Below are positions 53,510-61,610 of a DNA stretch of 64,000 bases, piece by piece. Made by a program: the position numbers and the translations under genes. The first letter of the stretch is position 1, and every line of letters starts with the position of its first letter. The notes under the pieces were generated by a model. It searched no databases and had not been told where the DNA came from. It was given only the letters and a program-made list of their open reading frames with translations. The stretch spans positions 206,937-270,936 of the forward strand of contig JANQEU010000095.1 of NCBI GenBank assembly GCA_028278225.1, read 5' to 3'. This DNA is from Cyclobacteriaceae bacterium (GTDB lineage: Bacteria > Bacteroidota > Bacteroidia > Cytophagales > Cyclobacteriaceae).

Positions 53510-53561
53510 TAACCTTTAACCCTTCTTTAAGCATTTTAACTTTTCGTTAACCCTTCTTAAC
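53510..53561. promoter_or_regulatory. Helically phased TTAAC direct-repeat array
   Basis: TAAC or TAAG units start at 53510, 53517, 53528, 53537, 53548 and 53558. The last five are spaced 9-11 bp apart, one per helical turn. They sit between the divergent kinase gene and the exported methyltransferase gene. Direct repeats at one-turn spacing are the usual target of OmpR/PhoB regulators, and the cognate regulator is encoded in the divergent operon. Confidence 0.55.
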
Positions 53562-53613
53562 CCATTGCTATCCCAATCGGACCGGACCTCATTCTAGCTT
53601 TGATCAAAAAGTA

Positions 53614-54261
53614 TTGAAAATGAAAAATCCTGTATTGACGTTTATTGTCTTGCTTCTGATCATTGTCCCCTTCTGCGGGTTTAGCCAGGAGGCTTCCGAA
53701 AAAGATGAAGAAGAAAAATCATGTGATATATTTGATCCGAAAGTTTATGAAACACCCGACAGGGAACCACTGAGAGCCGAGTTATTGGCTCAAATCGGGC
53801 CTTTGAAGGGTAAAAGGCTGGTAGATATTGGCGCCGGTGCGGGCTACTTCGCATTTGAATATGCCAAGTATGCCGATCACGTGGTGGCCACGGAATTGAA
53901 TGATCAGCTGATCGACTACATGAATGAAAAAAGTAAAAGGCTTGGATCCAGAAACTTCAGTGTCATTCAGGGGTCCGATGATTTTACCGAGCTGAAAAAC
54001 GGGGCGTTTGATGTAGCGCTCATGGTTGATGTCTACCATGAATTGAAGGATCCAAAGGTCATGCTCCCGGTTCTTAAGAATAGTTTAAATGCGGATGGCC
54101 AGCTGGTTGTTGTGGAATCACATCTATCTCCGGTAATTGTCATGGACTACCTGGAAATGGCGGGGTTCACTGGCACCCGGGTTTCAGCATTCGCATACGA
54201 GACCAGCTGTGGCCTGGTGGAAGTCAGCATCATCAGCGCCTACAATCGATCTGCCAATTGA
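53614..54261 (+). CDS. Exported class I SAM methyltransferase-like protein
   Basis: This 215-residue protein has a signal peptide (NPVLTFIVLLLIIVPFCGFSQ) and then an acidic linker. The methyltransferase fold has LVDIGAGAGYFAFEYA (motif I), VVATELND (motif II), VALMVDVYHELKDP and QLVVVESH. As with the protein at 49001, the cofactor is cytoplasmic while the protein appears exported. It lies under the TTAAC array and is likely controlled by the adjacent two-component system. Its substrate is unknown. Confidence 0.85.
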   Translation: MKMKNPVLTFIVLLLIIVPFCGFSQEASEKDEEEKSCDIFDPKVYETPDREPLRAELLAQIGPLKGKRLVDIGAGAGYFAFEYAKYADHVVATELNDQLIDYMNEKSKRLGSRNFSVIQGSDDFTELKNGAFDVALMVDVYHELKDPKVMLPVLKNSLNADGQLVVVESHLSPVIVMDYLEMAGFTGTRVSAFAYETSCGLVEVSIISAYNRSAN

Positions 54262-54321
54262 CCATTTATAATTGTTTTCCCATAACCAAGCTGATCCTTT
54301 CCGGTAAACTTTAAAGAGATC

Positions 54322-54449
54322 AGGGTGTCTCAAAAAGCTAATCCACTGTCAGGTTGAAGCTCTCGAAACCTATTTTCAAGCATTCTAAGATGCATTTCGA
54401 GAACCTCAATGTGACGATGACCTATTTTTTTGAGCTTTTGAGACACCCT
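54322..54449. repeat. 128-bp long-palindrome element, copy B
   Basis: The outer arms AGGGTGTCTCAAAAAGCT and AGCTTTTGAGACACCCT pair almost perfectly. Inner segments GTCAGGTTGAAGCTCTCGAA and TTCGAGAACCTCAATGTGAC also pair. It is the same element as 39491-39618, in the opposite orientation. It occupies the gap between the methyltransferase and response regulator genes; the rest of 54262-54588 shows nothing. Confidence 0.8.
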
Positions 54450-54588
54450 CATTAAATCCTTCTCTCACCCATCATTCACGCAGACCGCCCCCACGTATCT
54501 GGGAAGTAGTTTGGTGAGAATCTCTTCCCAAATCAGGCATTATCTTTCCGAATTCTCCTCTTATATTTATCTTCAAATTTTCCTACTA

Positions 54589-54975
54589 GTGAGCAACAAC
54601 CTTACCTGCATCGCCATCGATGACGATCCTTTATTTCTTCGAAAACTTGAGACTTTTGTGATGGACCTTCCATGGCTGAACCTGCTTGACACGTATACCA
54701 ATCCCGTGCAAGGCGCTACTGCTGTGATATCCCAAAAGCCCGATATGGTCTTCGTGGACATGGAGATGCCCTATATCGATGGCAGTTATTTAATGGACTG
54801 GATCGAGCCAAAACTGAGATCCATGGAAAAAAAGCCAATTATCGTGCTTATCACTTCCCTTGAAAAGGCCGATATAGCAGAAATGCCAAAGGTCTCCGGG
54901 TATATCAACAAGTACGATATGAACTCACCGGACATACTGGGAGAACGGCTCAGGGAAATTCTAGGCTCGTCATGA
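54589..54975 (+). CDS. Single-domain response regulator
   Basis: GTG at 54589 gives 128 residues; the frame upstream to 54511 adds an unlikely hydrophobic leader. The receiver has AIDDDPLFLRKLE, the Asp in MVFVDMEMPYIDG, LITS and a Lys in YINKYD. No output domain follows; family resemblance is to the receivers of LytTR regulators. It may act as a phosphate sink or shuttle. No kinase is adjacent, although the two orphan kinases at 26620-29378 are candidates by default. Confidence 0.85.
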   Translation: MSNNLTCIAIDDDPLFLRKLETFVMDLPWLNLLDTYTNPVQGATAVISQKPDMVFVDMEMPYIDGSYLMDWIEPKLRSMEKKPIIVLITSLEKADIAEMPKVSGYINKYDMNSPDILGERLREILGSS

Positions 54976-55126
54976 TCTGCCTTTGAAAGGTTACGACACC
55001 CGGAAAAATATCTGTTTCTTCATTACGGAAGCTCCGGCATCTTTTTAGGTGACCCTGGATACCGGTTATATAATAGCAACGTGATTTGGACAGACTAAAT
55101 ATCTATATTGAAAAAACTCAAAACTT

Positions 55127-55510
55127 ATGAAGACCTTCAAATCAGTCCTTTTCTATCTCATTTCGATGTATTTCGCGTGGATGTTCATCAAGCATGGCTG
55201 GCTGAAGTTCGATCCGGAAGGGTTCTGGTCCGGGGCCTTTGTGAAAAGATGGGGGTACGGATTGACCTTCATGTATTTCATAGGGGTCTGTGAATTTGCA
55301 GGAGGGATCAGCCTCCTGATACCAAGAATTGCGAAATACGGGGCACTGCTGCTGGCAATGGTAATGCTCGGCGCAATGGCTACAAGGATTACATTCGGGA
55401 CCGGCATCGACGATGTGATTTCGATAGCCTTCAACATGTTCGCCTTGTTATATATTTCATTCGAAAGAGGGATTGAGAAGGATTTGGCGAGGTTGAAGAA
55501 GTCCCGGTAA
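55127..55510 (+). CDS. DoxX-like four-TM membrane protein
   Basis: This 127-residue protein has about four hydrophobic helices (about 5-22, 42-66, 70-88 and 98-115). Motifs FIKHGWLKFDPEG, FIGVCEFAGGISLLIP and GALLLAMVMLGA match the DoxX/DoxD-like family. Its role in bacteria is poorly defined; some members act in redox or thiosulfate metabolism. Confidence 0.8.
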   Translation: MKTFKSVLFYLISMYFAWMFIKHGWLKFDPEGFWSGAFVKRWGYGLTFMYFIGVCEFAGGISLLIPRIAKYGALLLAMVMLGAMATRITFGTGIDDVISIAFNMFALLYISFERGIEKDLARLKKSR

Positions 55511-55679
55511 CCTGTCTTGGATTAGTTCGTCCGCTGCCGGTGGGGAATCCTCCTGTTTCGTAGATCTCCCTCCGACTTGCTCACACTAATAGTACCGGGC
55601 CGTCAGAACAATAAAAAAGTTATCCGGAGTTTTCCGCTTTGCGGCAAAAAGACGATTTGCCATCTCCAGGACATTTGCC

Positions 55680-56657
55680 ATGTTGATGATTTTTGTCGAA
55701 CTTTTAATACAATTTATGTTTTCTCATTCTCAAAAGTCAAAAGAAGTTCCCGCTTATGTGGATCTTCTGCAAAACGGTGAGCTGGAAAAGCGGATTGAAA
55801 CTGCTTTGAAAGGATTACAATCCTGCCGTGTATGCCCATGGGATTGTGAGATCAACCGGCTGGAAGATGAAAAAAAAGTCTGCCGGACTGGTCGTTATCC
55901 CCGCGTTTCAAGCTATTTCCCTCATTTCGGTGAAGAGGATTGCCTGCGCGGCTGGCGGGGTAGCGGCACCATATTTTTTTCATGGTGCAACCTGCGCTGT
56001 GTCTTTTGTCAAAATCATGATATAAGCCAGAATGAAGCCGGTGAGGAAGTGACACCGGAGAGACTGGCGCGGATGATGCTTGAGTTACAATCAATGGGAT
56101 GTCACAATATAAACTGGGTGACCCCGGAACACGTAGTGCCGCAGATCCTGGAAGCCCTGCCCTACGCCATCGAAGGCGGCCTCAGGTTACCGATTGTTTA
56201 CAATACCAGCGGTTTTGATTCCATGGAAAGCATCCGGTCAATGGAGGGGATCGTGGACATCTATATGCCTGATTTTAAATATTGGAGCAGTGAAAAGTCT
56301 GACAAATATTTACGCCATCAGGAGTACCCGGAAGTTGTGAAATCTGCCCTCAAAGAAATGCACCGGCAGGTGGGAGACCTTGTGATTGACGAAAATGGTA
56401 TAGCCCGGAAAGGGTTACTCATCCGTCACCTGGTGATGCCGGGCGAATGCGACGACTGCGCCAACATCATGAAATTCCTGGCTGAAGAGATCTCCCCGGA
56501 TACCTATGTGAATATTATGGCCCAATACCATCCGTCAGCTAAAGTAGACGAATCAAAATTTCCTGAGATCAACAGGAGGATTACTCAAAAAGAATATCAG
56601 AGGGCATTTGAGGTAGCCAGAAATTCAGGATTGCATCGGTTTGACGTGAGACAGTAG
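55680..56657 (+). CDS. PflX-like radical SAM protein (COG1313)
   Basis: The protein has up to 325 residues; a start at 55716 (MFSHSQKSKEVP) is equally plausible and removes a hydrophobic leader. The cluster motif is Cys103, Cys107 and Cys110 in WCNLRCVFCQNHDIS. An upstream Cys set (Cys49, 52, 56, 68) resembles the extra cluster of this family. NINWVTPEHVVPQILEAL, YNTSGFDS and DIYMPDFKYWS are typical of PflX-like proteins. It is related to glycyl-radical activases, but no glycyl-radical enzyme is nearby. The stop codon lies inside a heptamer-repeat palindrome. Confidence 0.88.
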   Translation: MLMIFVELLIQFMFSHSQKSKEVPAYVDLLQNGELEKRIETALKGLQSCRVCPWDCEINRLEDEKKVCRTGRYPRVSSYFPHFGEEDCLRGWRGSGTIFFSWCNLRCVFCQNHDISQNEAGEEVTPERLARMMLELQSMGCHNINWVTPEHVVPQILEALPYAIEGGLRLPIVYNTSGFDSMESIRSMEGIVDIYMPDFKYWSSEKSDKYLRHQEYPEVVKSALKEMHRQVGDLVIDENGIARKGLLIRHLVMPGECDDCANIMKFLAEEISPDTYVNIMAQYHPSAKVDESKFPEINRRITQKEYQRAFEVARNSGLHRFDVRQ

Positions 56658-56742
56658 GCAGTAGGCAGTAGGCAAGAGACAGTAGGCAGTAGGCAAATGA
56701 ATACTCGCCTACTGCATACTGCTTACTGCATACTGCCTACTC
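56648..56742. repeat. Heptamer (GGCAGTA) palindromic array, likely bidirectional terminator
   Basis: Five copies of AGTAGGC-type heptamers (56648-56695) face four CTACTGC-type heptamers (56707-56742), so the transcript can fold into a long hairpin. It lies between convergent genes and contains both their stop codons (TAG at 56655-56657, and TAG read on the minus strand at 56737-56739). Confidence 0.8.
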
Positions 56743-57528
56743 ATATTTTTCACTCAAATCCAACAATTCAATCTTCCTGAATTCCGTAGGATGGCTCTCT
56801 GCCTGGATCGCGATATAACCTTCTGAAAGTAATTTTCCGTCTATCACCAGCGTAGTATCATGACCGCTTACGCTTCCTCCGCCAATTTGAGGGTCGAAAT
56901 AGGTTAATACGGTGTCGCCTTCCACGATGTGGTGGATCACGGAGTCGCCAAGGACAACCATTTCGACGGATACCCACCGGTCTCCCCTGTACGTTTCCGA
57001 GGAGGAGCTAATGCAATGGTCCGTTATCAATTGCCCATTCATAACAAAGTTGGTCCCCGGTGTACATAAATTCATTGTCGGGCGCTCGCCCTCGTCCCTT
57101 CCTCCCAGAATCTGCGCTTCAATGGAAATGGGAAAGTCCTGGTCCTTACCCATGCTTTGCGCCGATTGCGAATGCACCATGAATCCGTTGTTGCGGAATG
57201 CCCATCCCGGTCCATTGGGTACCTGTTCGCCTGTAAAACGATACTCGGACCTGAGGATATAGTGCGAAAAAGACTTGTTATAAAACAGATGTCCAAATTC
57301 GTTGTTGAAAGTGTCATACTCATCGTATGAAACCTTCAGCACTCCATCTTCCGCCTTGAACGTATTCTTATAATTATCATTTAGTTCAAAGCCCCGGATC
57401 TTGATATCCCACCCCGACAGGTCTTTCCCGTTGAACAATTGGATCCATTCTTCTTTAGGTTGATCCCGCTTACCGGAACATCCTGATATGATCAATATAA
57501 TGGCGAAAACTATTGAAAACCTGTTCAT
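56737..57528 (-). CDS. DUF1080 (3-keto-disaccharide hydrolase domain) lipoprotein
   Basis: This 263-residue protein has a lipobox (IILIISGCSG) and one DUF1080 jelly-roll domain. WIQLFNGKDLSGWDIKI opens it, then LRSEYRF, GPGWAFRNNGFMVHSQ, ISIEAQILGG and GYIAIQAESHPTEFRKIEL. DUF1080 proteins of Bacteroidota are linked to cleavage of 3-keto-glycosides or to carbohydrate binding outside the cell. It stands alone and converges on the PflX-like gene. Confidence 0.92.
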   Translation of the reverse strand: MNRFSIVFAIILIISGCSGKRDQPKEEWIQLFNGKDLSGWDIKIRGFELNDNYKNTFKAEDGVLKVSYDEYDTFNNEFGHLFYNKSFSHYILRSEYRFTGEQVPNGPGWAFRNNGFMVHSQSAQSMGKDQDFPISIEAQILGGRDEGERPTMNLCTPGTNFVMNGQLITDHCISSSSETYRGDRWVSVEMVVLGDSVIHHIVEGDTVLTYFDPQIGGGSVSGHDTTLVIDGKLLSEGYIAIQAESHPTEFRKIELLDLSEKYE

Positions 57529-57633
57529 TTGAAAACTATGATCTTGTCAGCTTAATATTAACCTGAATTCGGATAAGAACAGTCAAAAGAAGTTTGTAAA
57601 AGCGTCTTTGCGGAATTTTTAGCCCAATATTTT

Positions 57634-58072
57634 ATTCTGAACGGAGTGAAGCATCTCATTATACATTCACCTGCATAATTACGAGATTCTCGGTTTCACC
57701 CGGAATGGCGGATAATTAACATTCGATATAACAATTCCAATGGAATTTCTTAAAAACAACATAAACCCTATTTCAGAGGCTTCCGGGGGAAGGAATGAGC
57801 GGAAGAAAGCCGTGGAATCTTTTCAATGGGAGACACATTATTCTGAAATCCAAAAAACCGATTCGTCATTCTGAACGGAGTGTAGCATCTCATTATACAC
57901 TCACCTGCATAATTACGAGATTCTTCGTTTCACTCGGAATGGCGGATAATTAACGTGAGTTCGATATAACAATTCCAATGGAATTTCTTAAAAACAACAT
58001 AAACCCTATTTCAGAGGCTTCCAAGGGTAGGAATGAGCGGAAGAAAGCCGTGGAATCTTTTCAATGGGAGAC
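57634..58072. repeat. Tandem duplication of a ~200-bp repeat unit, period 234 bp
   Basis: Copy 1 is 57634-57834 and copy 2 is 57868-58072, nearly identical; copy 2 has 4 extra bases (TAACGTGAGTTCGAT against TAACATTCGAT). Each begins with an imperfect hairpin (ATTCTGAACGGAGTGAAGC against TTTCACxCGGAAT). Each contains the same short frame beginning MEFLKNNINPIS, which is probably not a gene. Nothing else is recognised in 57529-58390 apart from the promoter of the following gene. Confidence 0.85.
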
Positions 58073-58390
58073 TCCACGGGCCATTCACCTCCCGCAAACC
58101 ACTACGAATGACCCTCTGAGAATGGATGGGCGGGTTTTTGTTGTTTTTATGTCGAACTGACGGATGATTATGGTTTTTTGGTCATTAATGTCCCGTTCCT
58201 GAAAACTATCACCCTTTCAAATTGGCATGTCTGCAACACCTGACCGCGAATCGCCAACGCAAAACCCGGGTACATCACATTATTCTGAAATCCTTCGCTA
58301 TGCTCATGAATGCGGTTATGGTTTTGGATTATACCAGGGTTCAGGATAAATCATTAATTTCAAGTTAACTCTCCAACAAAATCAAATAAC

Positions 58391-60364
58391 ATGAAATATC
58401 TCCCTATCCTTTTTCTGATACTCAATTTGTCATGTAACACATCACAAAAAGTCAAATTCTCCGGCGATCTGCAAGTCGGAATAGAACAATCCGGAAGCCT
58501 GGAACAGGAAGAAATAAAATCCTACCAACTCCAGCTGGATTCCGGTACATACCTGTACGGATATGTAAATCAGGTCACTGTCGACGTGATCGTCCGCCTG
58601 AAAGATGCTGAAGAAGAAATTGTGCGATCCTTCGATTCACCGGCGAAGGGTCCTGAAAATTTCAGTTTCGAGATCGATAAGTCAGGGGAGTATACATTGG
58701 AAGTAACACCGTTTGAAGAGGGGTCAGGGGAGTATACCATCCTGATCAAAAACGCGGAACCAATCGCCACAAATACTGAAAAGCGTGTGGATCAATTGAT
58801 GGCTTTCTATTCCGGTGATGCTCCGGGAGTCGCTGTGGGCGTAATGCAGGAAGGCAAAATGATCTTTTCCAAAGCCTATGGAAAGGCCAACCTGACTCAC
58901 AACCTGGATTTTGAGCTGGACATGCCCACGAATATCGGATCTGTTTCCAAGCAGTTTACGGCTATGGCTGTTCTGCTGCTGGAAAAGGAAGGTTTTTTGT
59001 CGCTTGATGACAACGTCAGGGATCACATCCCCGAATTGCCTGACCTGGGCGAGGTGGTCACAGTCAAAAATATTCTGAACCACACGAACGGATGGCGGGA
59101 AGTGTATAACCTGATGCCAATCACAGGCTGGAAAGGGGAGGACAAGTTACTGAAGGATGAAGTTCTTAAGATCCTGCAAAAGCAGACCGAACTGCAGGCT
59201 TCACCCGGAGATGAATATAATTACAACAACTCCGCATTCATCATGGCAGCCGGGATAGTAGAGCGGATATCCGGGAAAGAGTTCCCGGAATTTGTGAAGG
59301 AGAACATATTCGATCCGCTTGGCATGACCAATTCCTACGTAAGAAGAGATCCGGCAACGATCATTCCCCGCGCTACTCAGGGATATTCCAATGGGGATTA
59401 CGGATTTATCGAATCGCGTGACCTTGACGCTTCTTATGGCGCTGGCGGCATCTACACTACGCCCGGGGACCTGTTGAAATGGCTAAACAACTTTGAAGAT
59501 CCGAAAGTTGGCGGTCCCGAAGCGATCAGAAAGCTGGTGACGCCCGGTATTTTGAACAATGGTGACACCATGTCTTACGCACTGGGTATCGGCGTTGGCG
59601 AATACAAGGGGTTGAAAAGGTACGCGCACGGCGGTGCTGATATCGCACACAGAGCTATGCTGATCTATTTTCCTGAAATCAAATCCGGCGTGGTAACGCT
59701 AAGCAACAATGCAACATTTTCCAGGTCTGACGCCTACCGGATTGCCGATATTTTCTTTAAGGAAGATCTCAAAGAAGAACCGGAGGAGGAAGTTGCCGCC
59801 AAAGAAACTGATAGTATCCGGGTAGATGTGGAAACTTTGAAAAAATATGTTGGGAAATTCAAGGCAGAATCCATTGGTCTGGTCATAGATTTTAAGCTTG
59901 AAGACCGTGACCTGGTGGCCTATCCGACGGGGCAGTCATCCCGAAAAATGATTCCTATATCGGATAATACCTTTAACTACGAGGGGCTGGAAGCTACCAT
60001 CGCGTTTACCGTGGATGAGGATGGCAGTTGCAATGCGGCTGTTCATACGCAGGGAGGCTCCGATCTTGATTTTGTGAGGATCCCTCCATTTGATCCTTCA
60101 TTCGATGAGCTGGACGCTTATACCGGAAGGTATTACAGTGAGGAGATCGAAACCTTCTACACCATTGTGGTAAAGGATAGCGCTTTGACGGCACAACACC
60201 GGAATATGGAAGATATCACGCTCTCCCCAACGGAAGAAGATACCTTCAGTGGTGATGTGTTCTTTATAGGAGAGGTGGCATTCCGGAGAGATCGTCAGAG
60301 AAACATTTACGCATTCACTGTTTCTAACGGCCGGACGAAAGGCGTTTACTTTGAACGGCAATGA
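58391..60364 (+). CDS. Class C beta-lactamase-like serine hydrolase lipoprotein
   Basis: The protein is 657 residues long. The lipobox is LILNLSCN. An N-terminal beta-rich PPC-like domain (about 20-120; ESGEYTLEV-type ending) precedes the serine hydrolase domain (about 130-480). SxxK is Ser184-Val-Ser-Lys187 and YxN is Tyr278-Asn-Asn280, with a late YAHGGADIAH. The C-terminal part (about 495-657) is a lipocalin-like beta domain found in Bacteroidota members. It is likely a peptidase or esterase in the periplasm rather than a resistance enzyme. A 3' relic of a second copy lies at 61012. Confidence 0.92.
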   Translation: MKYLPILFLILNLSCNTSQKVKFSGDLQVGIEQSGSLEQEEIKSYQLQLDSGTYLYGYVNQVTVDVIVRLKDAEEEIVRSFDSPAKGPENFSFEIDKSGEYTLEVTPFEEGSGEYTILIKNAEPIATNTEKRVDQLMAFYSGDAPGVAVGVMQEGKMIFSKAYGKANLTHNLDFELDMPTNIGSVSKQFTAMAVLLLEKEGFLSLDDNVRDHIPELPDLGEVVTVKNILNHTNGWREVYNLMPITGWKGEDKLLKDEVLKILQKQTELQASPGDEYNYNNSAFIMAAGIVERISGKEFPEFVKENIFDPLGMTNSYVRRDPATIIPRATQGYSNGDYGFIESRDLDASYGAGGIYTTPGDLLKWLNNFEDPKVGGPEAIRKLVTPGILNNGDTMSYALGIGVGEYKGLKRYAHGGADIAHRAMLIYFPEIKSGVVTLSNNATFSRSDAYRIADIFFKEDLKEEPEEEVAAKETDSIRVDVETLKKYVGKFKAESIGLVIDFKLEDRDLVAYPTGQSSRKMIPISDNTFNYEGLEATIAFTVDEDGSCNAAVHTQGGSDLDFVRIPPFDPSFDELDAYTGRYYSEEIETFYTIVVKDSALTAQHRNMEDITLSPTEEDTFSGDVFFIGEVAFRRDRQRNIYAFTVSNGRTKGVYFERQ

Positions 60365-60413
60365 TACTGTATTTCAATTTCCGGAAATCAGAATCCGGAT
60401 TTACTCCGGGTGT

Positions 60414-60467
60414 AAACAGTTTTTTGCCCCAACCCTGGTTGGGCACCCCTAAAGGGTGGAACTGTTT
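60414..60467. repeat. Left end of DUF559 element: 31-nt core inside a short hairpin
   Basis: The core at 60426-60456 starts GCCCCAACCCTGGTTGGG and ends CCTAAAGGG. It is the inverted partner of 60920-60950 (27 of 31 bases match). The core is itself flanked by the arms AAACAGTT and AACTGTTT. Confidence 0.75.
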
Positions 60468-60514
60468 TATTCGTTGTTTCACTTTTTGGAATATCTGACT
60501 GAAAGATTAGTAAA

Positions 60515-60955
60515 ATGTCTGAACGAAAAATGTTTTATGGCGCAACCTCAGACATATTTAAGAAAGCCAGGAAGCTAAGAGATAATATGACCCCTGAGGA
60601 AAGATTATTATAGGGGGAGTTGAAGGGTAATAAAATGGGGATGAGGTTTAAAGCACAGCATCCAATTGATGTGTATATAGCCGATTTCTATTGTCATAAA
60701 CTTAAGCTGGTTATAGAAATTGATGGAGGAATTCACCAAAACCGGGATCAAAGTGAATATGACTCTGGTAGAACTGATGAGATGGGTGAACTTGGGATAA
60801 AAGTAATAAGATTTACCAACGACCAGGTTAACAAACAATTGAGCCAAACAGTAAGAATGATAAAGAATGAGATTGAAAAAAGAATAACAGAATTGCTTCA
60901 GAAAACAGACTCAATTCCTCCCTTTAGGGGTGCCCGGCTAGGGCTGGGGCAATGA
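60515..60955 (+). pseudogene. DUF559 endonuclease-like gene with an in-frame amber codon
   Basis: The frame from ATG 60515 reads MSERKMFYGATSDIFKKARK and on to TPEERLL. Then TAG (60611-60613) replaces the Trp expected in the family's ERLLWxxLKG block. After it the frame continues intact: KMGMRFKAQHPIDVYIADFY, KLVIEIDGGIHQ, GIKVIRFTNDQV and a tail PPFRGARLGLGQ encoded by the right repeat. DUF559 is a Vsr-like PD-(D/E)xK nuclease fold, and the IEIDGGIH residues remain. The remaining downstream frame could restart at 60620, but it lacks the first helix. The gene is probably inactive unless the amber is read through or is a sequencing error. Confidence 0.8.
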
Positions 60956-60970
60956 ATTGAGTCTGTTTTC
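60901..60970. repeat. Right end of DUF559 element: 31-nt core inside a 16-bp inverted repeat
   Basis: The arms GAAAACAGACTCAATT (60901-60916) and AATTGAGTCTGTTTTC (60955-60970) are perfect complements. They enclose the core 60920-60950, which mirrors the left core. The structure could also act as a terminator. Confidence 0.78.
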
Positions 60971-61011
60971 TTGTAAATCTGTAACAATTGATAACAATAC
61001 AACACTCAGTA

Positions 61012-61086
61012 AGGACGGCCAGGAAGATCAATACCTTTACAGTTTCCAATGGCCGGACGAAAGGCGTTTATTTCGAACGGCAATAA
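61012..61086 (+). pseudogene. 3' relic of a second beta-lactamase-like hydrolase gene
   Basis: The frame 61012-61086 encodes INTFTVSNGRTKGVYFERQ and a stop. This matches the last residues of the hydrolase ending at 60364 (IYAFTVSNGRTKGVYFERQ), with many silent changes. Only about 25 codons are left. The DUF559 element lies between the intact gene and this relic. Confidence 0.8.
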
Positions 61087-61091
61087 CAATT

Positions 61092-61466
61092 ATGCAGAAG
61101 TTATTTCTTATCGCAGGGTCGTTTTTCGGGTTACTTGGAGTAATGCTGGGCGCATTTGGTGCGCACGCCCTGGAAGCAACACTGGAGGCGAACAACCGTA
61201 TCGAAACTTTCGACACGGCAGTTAAATACCAGTTTTATCATGCGCTGGCATTGATCCTGCTGGGTCTTGCCATGACACAGTTTCAGCACAGGGCCTTCGT
61301 TGTCTCCGGATACGGTTTTTTGGCAGGGATCATCCTCTTCTCCGGATCATTATACGCGCTGTCGTTTTCAGGGATTACAAAATTCGGCATGATCGCCCCG
61401 TTCGGAGGAGTCGCTTTTATCATTGGGTGGCTGGCGATGGTGTGGGGGTTTGCTAAAGCGGTTTAG
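61092..61466 (+). CDS. DUF423 (YgdD-like) membrane protein
   Basis: ATG 61092 gives 124 residues, the normal family length; the frame upstream to 60957 crosses the hydrolase relic and is not used. There are four TMs. SFFGLLGVMLGAFGAHAL and YQFYHALALILLGLA are the family signature, then GSLYALSFSGIT and IAPFGGVAFIIGWL. It is an inner-membrane protein of unknown function. Confidence 0.92.
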   Translation: MQKLFLIAGSFFGLLGVMLGAFGAHALEATLEANNRIETFDTAVKYQFYHALALILLGLAMTQFQHRAFVVSGYGFLAGIILFSGSLYALSFSGITKFGMIAPFGGVAFIIGWLAMVWGFAKAV

Positions 61467-61610
61467 GGTTTCATTCAGAACTTGTTTGCAATCTGCTCAG
61501 CTGGAATATTAAAAGCCGTCATCATGCTGAGGAACCATTTCCGTTTTAGAGGGATTGGTTACAAAGCATCTCCATCGGGTTTATCATCAGCTCCCCTAAT
61601 CTACTTGCCA

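Noticed and set aside
57978..58160. 60-codon ORF beginning MEFLKNNINPIS
   Set aside because: Part of the tandem repeat unit; copy 1 encodes a different tail, and there is no family or codon evidence for a gene.
60957..61091. N-terminal extension of the DUF423 frame
   Set aside because: It runs through the hairpin and the hydrolase relic; the family start is at 61092.
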